A program made the translations under genes and the position numbers. This document shows positions 6,896 through 12,746 of a DNA stretch of 13,778 nt, piece after piece. The first letter of the stretch is position 1, and the number at the start of each line of letters is the position of its first letter. The notes beneath the pieces were generated by a model. It made no database searches and was not told the origin of the DNA. It saw nothing but the letters and a program-made list of their open reading frames with translations. Source of the DNA: Opitutaceae bacterium (lineage in GTDB: Bacteria; Verrucomicrobiota; Verrucomicrobiia; Opitutales; Opitutaceae); contig JANXSC010000427.1 of NCBI GenBank assembly GCA_025352845.1, positions 1 through 13,778 of the forward strand, in the 5' to 3' direction.

Positions 6896-7567
6896 TTACT
6901 TTAGCTCTTTGATTTTGATGTTCCGATACCAGACCGGCGCCTGCGCCTTGCCGTGGAGACCCTGGAGGCCGAGCGGCCCGTTGCGGCTGAAATCCTTCAG
7001 CGCCTTCGCGAACTTGTTGGGCGTGCCGTCGGGATTCTTCTTCGGCTCGGTCCAGTTGTTCAGATCGACGTTCCAGACTTCATCCCCGTTGAAAATGAGC
7101 GACACCTTGCTGTCATTGCAGGTGATCGTGAAGCGGTTCCACTCGCCGACAGGCTTGGCCATCGGCTTGGACGGCGGCTGGGCGTTGTAGATGGCTCCGA
7201 CCATGCCGTAGTGCGCATCGTCCTGGTTTTCGTGCACTTGGATTTCGAGTGCGGCCAGGACATTCTTGATGTCGCCCGAGCGCAGGAAGACGCCGCTGTT
7301 GGACTCCTTCGCGACCTTGAATTCGAGATCGAGCACGAAGTTCGAATAGGATTTTTTCGTCCAAAGCGTCTCGTGATTCTTCGCGACGAGCATGCCGTTT
7401 TCAAAGACCCAGTCGCCGGGGTTGGTCTGCGCGTCGGAGAAATCCGTCGTGAAAAGATTCTGCCAGCCCTTGGTGTCGGGGTGCGCTTTGGGCGCGGCGT
7501 TCAGGTGCGCGGTGCCGGTGAGGCAGAGCAGGCCGAGGGCGGCGTTGAGGAAGGTTTTGCGGGTCAT
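6896..7567 (-). CDS. DUF1080 protein, probable 3-keto-glycoside hydrolase
   Basis: The 223-residue protein consists of a signal peptide (1 to about 24) and one DUF1080 domain, the 3-keto-disaccharide hydrolase family with a concanavalin-like beta-sandwich fold. Typical family sequence includes GWQNLF at 34-39, NGMLVAK at 57-63, SNFVLDLEFKV at 75-85, NSGVFLRSG at 90-98 and the closing WYRNIKIKEL at 213-222. Members of this family cleave glycosidic bonds after the sugar has been oxidised at C3. It sits between two Gfo/Idh/MocA genes, 28 bases before one and 48 bases after the other, which supports joint action in the periplasm. The length is normal for a single-domain member. The ATG at 7567 starts the signal peptide directly. 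The exact substrate is unknown. Confidence 0.88.
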   Translation of the reverse strand: MTRKTFLNAALGLLCLTGTAHLNAAPKAHPDTKGWQNLFTTDFSDAQTNPGDWVFENGMLVAKNHETLWTKKSYSNFVLDLEFKVAKESNSGVFLRSGDIKNVLAALEIQVHENQDDAHYGMVGAIYNAQPPSKPMAKPVGEWNRFTITCNDSKVSLIFNGDEVWNVDLNNWTEPKKNPDGTPNKFAKALKDFSRNGPLGLQGLHGKAQAPVWYRNIKIKELK

Positions 7568-7615
7568 GGAGGGGATCGTCTTGATTTGGTTAACGGTGGA
7601 AGCAGGGCGGAAGCG

Positions 7616-8992
7616 TCATGCGATACGACTGACGCCGGCAGGCAAGCCGAAGCCGGCGCGATAGCGTTTGCGGATGAACGGCGCGAGTTCTGGGGCGTTG
7701 GTCGCGGTCATAGTGCGCGCGTCCCATTGGATGCGCTTGCCGGCGAGGATCGGGAGCACGCCGACGAGCAGCGCTTCCGTAAACGGTGCCGAATACCAGA
7801 AGCCCGCCTTCGCGTCCTGCGGCCGGCCCGCGCGGCAGGCATCGACCCACTCGCGGCGGTGGCCGGCGCTGCGCGGGATCGTTTTCGCGGGGCGCGCGAA
7901 ACTCTGCATCTTCGTCTCAGGCACGAGCCGCGGTGTGCCGGACCAGCCGGGAGCCATGATGACGCCCCCGGTGCCGACAAAATAAATCCCGTTCTCGCCG
8001 AGCGGGCGCTCGGGCTCGAGCTGCGCGGGACGCGGCGGGAGTTTGCCGCCGTCATACCAAATCATCTTCACCGGGCCGCGCCGGCCTTTCGCGGGGAAAT
8101 GGTAGGTGAGGATGCTCCACTCGGGAAACGAGTCGGGATTGGTCGGCGAGGTTTGCGCCTCGACCCAGTCTGGCGCGCCGAGTTCGAGTGCGTAGAACGC
8201 GGGGTTCGCGTTGTGCACGGCCATGTCGCCGACCGCGCCGCAGCCGAAATCGAACCAGCCGCGCCACGCCCGCGGGCAGTAGAGCGGATGGTAGGGCCGC
8301 ACGGCGGCGGGCCCGAGCCAGCGATCCCATTCAAGTCCGGCGGGCACGGGTGGCGTCTCGGTCGGTCGGCTATGCCCCTGCGATTTCCAAAACGTGCCCG
8401 GCCGATCGGACCAGACGTGGACTTCGCTGACCGCGCCAATCGCGCCGGCGTCAATCCATTCTTTGGTGAGGCGCACGCCTTCGCCAGCGTGGCCGGTCTG
8501 ACCCATTTGCGTGACGACTCCGGTCGCGCGCGCGACTTGCGCCATGAGCCGCGCTTCCTCGATGGTGTGGGCGAGCGGTTTTTCGCAGTAGACGTGCAGG
8601 CCGAGCTGCATCGCCGCGATCGAGATGGGCGCGTGCCAGTGGTCGGGCGTGGCAATCATCACGGCGTGGAGATTCTTTTCCTTTTCCAACAGCTCGCGGA
8701 AATCGCCGTAGACCGGCCGGCCGGGATATTTTTTCACGTTCCGCGCCGCGTAGGCCGAATCGACATCGCACAGCGCGGCGATCTCCACGTCGGGAAACGT
8801 CGCGAGATCGGCCGTCACGCTGCCGCCCTGGCTGCCAAGGCCGATGCAGCCGACGCGCATCTTTTCGCCGGGCGCAATCTTCCGCGCGCGGCTCGTTGAC
8901 CCAGTGGCGCAGCCGCCCAGCCAAAGTCCGGCGGTGGCGACGGACGCCGTTTCGAGGAAAGTGCGGCGGTTGATCCGGGGCGGGGTGCTCAT
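7616..8992 (-). CDS. Tat-exported lipoprotein Gfo/Idh/MocA oxidoreductase (second copy)
   Basis: The 458-residue protein is a paralogue of the oxidoreductase at 5431-6867. The N-terminus combines a twin-arginine motif (NRRTFLETA, 8-16) with a lipobox LGGC whose Cys28 would be lipidated, so it should be exported folded and anchored to a membrane. The NAD(P)-binding loop is CIGLGSQGG (49-57). CEKPLAH (136-142) carries the family EKP with Lys138. GQTGHAGE (164-171) and GDMAVHN (255-261, with Asp256 and His260) are the active-site blocks. The sequence differs enough from the first copy to suggest a different step or substrate, for example oxidation in one and reduction in the other; this is inference. 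GH109 glycosidases share fold and signal type, but no GH109-specific motif was recognised. It lies 81 bases after the alpha/beta hydrolase gene. Confidence 0.9.
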   Translation of the reverse strand: MSTPPRINRRTFLETASVATAGLWLGGCATGSTSRARKIAPGEKMRVGCIGLGSQGGSVTADLATFPDVEIAALCDVDSAYAARNVKKYPGRPVYGDFRELLEKEKNLHAVMIATPDHWHAPISIAAMQLGLHVYCEKPLAHTIEEARLMAQVARATGVVTQMGQTGHAGEGVRLTKEWIDAGAIGAVSEVHVWSDRPGTFWKSQGHSRPTETPPVPAGLEWDRWLGPAAVRPYHPLYCPRAWRGWFDFGCGAVGDMAVHNANPAFYALELGAPDWVEAQTSPTNPDSFPEWSILTYHFPAKGRRGPVKMIWYDGGKLPPRPAQLEPERPLGENGIYFVGTGGVIMAPGWSGTPRLVPETKMQSFARPAKTIPRSAGHRREWVDACRAGRPQDAKAGFWYSAPFTEALLVGVLPILAGKRIQWDARTMTATNAPELAPFIRKRYRAGFGLPAGVSRIA

Positions 8993-9073
8993 GCAGCGGG
9001 GTGGTGAGGAAGATTAGGCTCGGAACGTATGGGCAAAATGTCGCGATCATTTCACGGGCGCGAGATCAGGGCG

Positions 9074-9874
9074 TCAGCGGCGGGCGTAGGTTTTCACGAA
9101 GGCGACCAGTTCAGCACACTGGAAGAAACCGGGCCACAGGTTGTGGCCCTGGCCGGGCGGGACGATCAATTGCATCGCGCCGCCGAGGGCGGTGTAGCGT
9201 TGCTTGAGAAGTGCGGAGTTGGCTTCGAGCGGGACGAGTTTGTCGGCGTCGCCATGGATGGCGAAGAGCGGGATGCGCGCGGCGACCAGCGGGGCGAGGC
9301 GATCGACGGGGTTGAACTCGGGGAGGTGCGCGGCGAGTTGATCGGTCGCGAGCCCGTAGGCTCGCGCAGCTTTGGCGAGGCCGGGGTAGCTCGCGAGGTT
9401 GCAGACGGGATAGATGCCGGCGAAGGCGGCGACCTTTTCCGGGTTGTCCGCGGCCCACGAAAGTAGCATGAGGCCGCCGCGACTCCGGCCGAGCAGCACG
9501 GGGCGAGGAGCGTAGCCGCGCGTGTTCGTCATCTCGGCGTGCAGTGCGCTGAAAAGTTTTCGGCCGGCAGGACTGCCGTAGGATTCGCCGACATCAACGC
9601 CCGCGATCGCGATGCCGGCGGCGAGCAACTGCTCGAACAGCCACCGCTCCTCCTTGCCCGGATATTTTTCGAGCGTGGGTGCATACCAGACCCAGGGCTT
9701 GGATTTTTCCGTCACCGCGACCGCGGAGTTCTTTGAAGGAATGAGGAACGCGGTGCGGCCGGCGACGAGAAAGACTTCGCCGGGCAGCGGGAGGATTTTT
9801 GAGGGCGAGGCGGCGGCAAGAGGCGCCAGCGAGGCCAGCAGCGAAAGCCTGGCGAGAACGAGGAGCCGCCGCAT
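9074..9874 (-). CDS. Secreted alpha/beta hydrolase
   Basis: The 266-residue protein has a signal peptide (1 to about 23) and an alpha/beta hydrolase fold. The nucleophile elbow is GRSRGG at 129-134 with Ser131. The acid is in IHGDADKLVP (206-215), Asp209 or Asp211, and the His is in GQGHNLWPG (241-249), His244. The triad is therefore complete. The closest general type is a small dienelactone-hydrolase/prolyl-oligopeptidase-like esterase; within this cluster, removal of acyl groups from a carbohydrate is plausible but not shown. The ATG lies only five bases after the stop of the EF-hand hydrolase gene, a strong sign of co-transcription. It is less similar to the other two hydrolase domains in the cluster than they are to each other. 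Confidence 0.82.
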   Translation of the reverse strand: MRRLLVLARLSLLASLAPLAAASPSKILPLPGEVFLVAGRTAFLIPSKNSAVAVTEKSKPWVWYAPTLEKYPGKEERWLFEQLLAAGIAIAGVDVGESYGSPAGRKLFSALHAEMTNTRGYAPRPVLLGRSRGGLMLLSWAADNPEKVAAFAGIYPVCNLASYPGLAKAARAYGLATDQLAAHLPEFNPVDRLAPLVAARIPLFAIHGDADKLVPLEANSALLKQRYTALGGAMQLIVPPGQGHNLWPGFFQCAELVAFVKTYARR

Positions 9875-9879
9875 GGATT

Positions 9880-10980
9880 TTACGGACGGCCGGGGGCGGC
9901 CGTGAGATACTTCAGGAGGAAATCACGTTCCTGCGCGGGCCCGTCGGCGGGCGGCTTGAGGCCGAGGCCGGAGATGTCGGCGACGACGGTGACGCCGATT
10001 TCGCGGCAGCGATCATAGATGGCTTGGGAGTGTTTCGGATGGTGGAGGTATTCCCCGCGATCCGTGATCGGTCCGACATCGCGCGCGACCGCGAGAAACA
10101 CCGGTGGATCATCTATGCTGATTAAGCCGCGCATGTCGCAGTCGGCGCGGATTTTTTGACCGAGGGGGCCGGTGAGTTCGGCGTCCGACTTCAGACCGTA
10201 GAAAAGGTGGGGCGCGACGTTGTCGCCGAATTTTTTGGCGCTCTCCTCGCCGAGCAGTGCGGGCCAGAGGAGGATGTCGTAGGAAAATTGCGTGGCGTTG
10301 GCGCCCGCGCAGACGAGGCGCGTGGATTCGCGCAACACAGGATCGGTGTTGGCGGGGTCCGCCATGTCGTCGTGAAACGCGAGCCAGAGCGAAGTGCCCG
10401 CGCCGGCGGAGCCGCCGAACGAGGCGAGGCGGGCCTTGTCGATATTCCACGCGGCGGACTGGTTGCGGATGAACTGAATCGCGCGGGCGCAATCGCGCAG
10501 CACGTCCTGAATCGGCGCCGTGGTGCGGTAGCGGTAGTTGATCGCGGCGAACGAAACGCCGGCGTTGAGGTAGGGTTGGATTTTGGCGGCACCGCCGGCC
10601 TTCGACTTGTCGCCGGAGGTGAAACCGCCGCCGTGAATGAAGACGACGACGGGCGTGGGCTTTTCCGACTTGGCCTGCCAGAAATCGAGGACGTTGCGCT
10701 CGTGCGGGCCGTAGTGAACGTCGGCAAACGTGGGCGGAAACGCGGCGGCCTCCGTCGGCGCGGCCTTGGCGGCCTTGTTGGCTTTGCCCGCCCGCATGGT
10801 GCGGAGATACGCCCGCGCTTCGTCAACGGTCAGGATGCCATCTTTATTGGTGTCGGCCGCGGGATATTGCCGGAGATATTGCTGCAACTGCTCCGGCGAG
10901 ATCGCGACGGCATCGGCGGCGCCAAGATCGGAGGCGAATGCCAGCAACGTGTAGGCAATGACGGTGACGGTGAATTTCAT
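9880..10980 (-). CDS. EF-hand alpha/beta hydrolase (esterase-like), secreted
   Basis: The 366-residue protein starts with a signal peptide (1 to about 22), followed by one EF-hand calcium-binding loop, DTNKDGILTVDE at 43-54, and an Ala-rich linker to about 80. The hydrolase domain (about 85-362) belongs to the HGGG esterase type: oxyanion hole HGGGF at 116-120 and nucleophile elbow GGSAGAG at 189-195 with Ser191. DDPP at 290-293 matches the region of the catalytic Asp. The usual C-terminal catalytic His is not visible: where the fused paralogue has DVKHATTQDYL, this protein has GPAQERDFLLKYL. Nearby His residues (HHPKH, 313-317) might substitute, or activity may be altered. It is very similar to the C-terminal half of the gene upstream, so the two arose by duplication. 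It overlaps nothing and is 66 bases after that gene. Confidence 0.87.
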   Translation of the reverse strand: MKFTVTVIAYTLLAFASDLGAADAVAISPEQLQQYLRQYPAADTNKDGILTVDEARAYLRTMRAGKANKAAKAAPTEAAAFPPTFADVHYGPHERNVLDFWQAKSEKPTPVVVFIHGGGFTSGDKSKAGGAAKIQPYLNAGVSFAAINYRYRTTAPIQDVLRDCARAIQFIRNQSAAWNIDKARLASFGGSAGAGTSLWLAFHDDMADPANTDPVLRESTRLVCAGANATQFSYDILLWPALLGEESAKKFGDNVAPHLFYGLKSDAELTGPLGQKIRADCDMRGLISIDDPPVFLAVARDVGPITDRGEYLHHPKHSQAIYDRCREIGVTVVADISGLGLKPPADGPAQERDFLLKYLTAAPGRP

Positions 10981-11046
10981 TGGGAGGGAAAATATTTCCT
11001 GACACTTGGACAGCCAATCGCGTGCGGACGCACAGCGTGCCGGTGC

Positions 11047-12621
11047 CTAGCGCGGCGGAGCCTTCAGCATCGCGATCAGGTAGTCTTGGGTCGTGGCGTG
11101 TTTCACGTCGGGAGCGCCGGGGTAGACGAGTTCGCAGGCGACGCCGTTGGCGCGGCAGTGCTCCTGGAGTTTCACGCCGAAGTTGGAGGTGTGCGTCGGG
11201 TCTTTCTGCGGCGTGCCGAGCGCGGGCGCGACCGTGTAGGCGAGATAGACCGGCGGGTCGTCGCGCGAGACGAGCGCGTAGGGCGAGTATTCGGCAATCC
11301 ACGGGAGAATGGTGCCGCGCTGCGCGAGGAAGTTGTCGAACTTGCCGAGGCCGAACGCGTGGCCGCCGTAGGTGCTGTTGGGCGTCCACTCCTTCATTTG
11401 TTGTGGATCGAGCGTGGTCTGCGCGCCGTTGACGGCGGCGCAGAGAAGACGGGTGGATTCACGCGCGATCGGATCGCTGCTTGCGGGGTCGGCGAGGTCG
11501 GGGTGAAACGCGAGCCAGAGCGAGGTGCAGGCGCCGGCCGAGCCACCGCTGGCGGCGATACGCGTTTTGTCGATGTTCCACTCGGCGGCGTGGCTGCGGA
11601 TGAATTGGAGCGCGCGCGCAGCGTCGTGCAGCAGACCTTTCACGGGCGGCGAGACCTGGTCGGCCGTGGCTTCGGCGATGAAGCGATACTCGATGGAGGC
11701 GACGGAGATGCCGCGCTTGAGCAGCTCGGTCAGCATGGCGCTCAGGCCGCTGAGCCGGCCGCCGTTTTGCCAACCGCCGCCGTGGATGAAGAGCAGGAGC
11801 GGCGCGGGCGGGGCGGACTCGGCCTGCCAAAAATGGATCAGCTGTTTGGGGTGCGGGCCGTAGGCGACGTCGTAGCGCGTGGGGTTGGGCAACGGGGGCG
11901 TGGCGAGCGTGCGCTTGGCTTCGTCGGCGGGAATGTCGCGCACGTAGATCGCGCGCCAGCGGATTTCGCCGCCGTGCGTCTGGAGCATGAGCGGGCCGCG
12001 GGCGGGGAACGGTTTTCCCTTCTCCCAGAAATTTTCCATCGGCGCGCCCTCGACGACGAGGCGGGTGTTGAGCGTGACCCACGTGCGCGCGCCGACTTGG
12101 CGGATGCGCAGGGTGTTCCACTGGCCGAAGGGTTTGTCGGCGGCCATGACCGGGTCGCGGCCCAGCGTGCCCGGGGTGTTGTTGAAGAGTCCACCCGAAC
12201 CGAGGTGCGGACGGCGCATGGGATTCTTCGGGTCAAACTTCTGGTTGGGGTCCCAGATTTGCACCTGTGGGTTGCCACGGAGGTAGATGCCACTGTCAGC
12301 CTTGGCCACGGTCTTGTATTCGATCAGCAGCTCGATGTCGCCGAACTCCTCGTCGGTCGTCGCGTAGGGGCCGGTGCCGGAGTTGACGAGCTCGCCGCCC
12401 TCGACGCGCCAATGTTGGACGAACTCGGCGCGCATTTTCGCGAGCTCGGCGTCGCGCTTCTCGCCGGTGAGTTTGGCGACGCTGTGCGGGTTGAGCCCGT
12501 GCCAGCCGGCCAGATCGTGGCCATTGAAGATCGCGCGGAATCCCTCGGGCGGCTTCGGCTCGGCGGCGCGGAGTGCAAACGGGAGAGCGACGAAGGCGAG
12601 GAGGCGGAGGAGCTGGTTCAT
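11047..12621 (-). CDS. DUF1080 and alpha/beta hydrolase fusion protein, secreted
   Basis: The 524-residue protein carries two catalytic modules. After a signal peptide (1 to about 20), residues 25-232 are a DUF1080 domain: FRAIFNGHDLAGW (28-40), WRVEGGELVNSG (71-82), DSGIYLRGNPQVQIWD (109-124) and a final strand RWRAIYVRDI (221-230). Residues 245-521 are an HGGG-type alpha/beta hydrolase: HGGGW (280-284), GGSAGAC (359-365, Ser361), DDPP (454-457) and DVKH (505-508, His508), so the triad looks complete. Such a fusion would couple 3-keto-glycoside cleavage to ester removal on the same substrate. The frame is open to 12861, but that would overlap the restriction gene; the ATG at 12621 starts the signal peptide. 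It is the first gene of the seven-gene run, and a hairpin lies 13 bases before its start. The ester-cleaving role is inferred. Confidence 0.9.
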   Translation of the reverse strand: MNQLLRLLAFVALPFALRAAEPKPPEGFRAIFNGHDLAGWHGLNPHSVAKLTGEKRDAELAKMRAEFVQHWRVEGGELVNSGTGPYATTDEEFGDIELLIEYKTVAKADSGIYLRGNPQVQIWDPNQKFDPKNPMRRPHLGSGGLFNNTPGTLGRDPVMAADKPFGQWNTLRIRQVGARTWVTLNTRLVVEGAPMENFWEKGKPFPARGPLMLQTHGGEIRWRAIYVRDIPADEAKRTLATPPLPNPTRYDVAYGPHPKQLIHFWQAESAPPAPLLLFIHGGGWQNGGRLSGLSAMLTELLKRGISVASIEYRFIAEATADQVSPPVKGLLHDAARALQFIRSHAAEWNIDKTRIAASGGSAGACTSLWLAFHPDLADPASSDPIARESTRLLCAAVNGAQTTLDPQQMKEWTPNSTYGGHAFGLGKFDNFLAQRGTILPWIAEYSPYALVSRDDPPVYLAYTVAPALGTPQKDPTHTSNFGVKLQEHCRANGVACELVYPGAPDVKHATTQDYLIAMLKAPPR

Positions 12622-12634
12622 GGCGGGGAATAGT

Positions 12635-12655
12635 GTATTGCGCGGAGCGCAATAC
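12635..12655. repeat. Perfect inverted repeat just upstream of the fusion gene
   Basis: GTATTGCGC at 12635-12643 is perfectly complementary to GCGCAATAC at 12647-12655, with a three-base centre. It lies 13 bases before the ATG of the first gene in the carbohydrate cluster, inside the 125-base gap after the restriction gene. It could be an operator for a dimeric repressor, or an RNA hairpin that controls translation. A terminator for the restriction gene is less likely, as no T-run follows in the minus-strand direction. I found no second copy in the window. Confidence 0.5.
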
Positions 12656-12746
12656 GAGAACGGCGTTGATGGTAGCAGCATCGGGCAGTGTGGCAGAGCG
12701 TCATGTGGTTGTCTGGCTTTGCCTCGCCGCTTCGGATTTCTGCCGT

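Noticed and set aside
6953..8899. Long plus-strand open frame (648 codons) opposite the DUF1080 and second oxidoreductase genes
   Set aside because: Antisense shadow of genes with clear motifs; the translation is rich in Arg, Ala, Gly and Asp without domain signal.
7616..8992. Assignment of the second oxidoreductase as a GH109 N-acetylgalactosaminidase
   Set aside because: GH109 shares the Rossmann fold and Tat signal, but I could not recognise GH109-specific sequence blocks. The general Gfo/Idh/MocA call is safer.
8993..9073. Possible promoter (TAATCT with a poor -35) before the second oxidoreductase gene
   Set aside because: The -35 match is too weak and the spacing depends on the choice of hexamer; not better than chance.
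10985..11003. Short AT-rich palindrome before the EF-hand hydrolase gene
   Set aside because: Five-base arms in an AT-rich patch are too short to separate from chance.
10156..12633. Very long open frame on the plus strand (825 codons) opposite the hydrolase genes
   Set aside because: It is antisense to two well-supported genes and its product has no recognisable domain. High-GC coding DNA often leaves the opposite strand free of stops.
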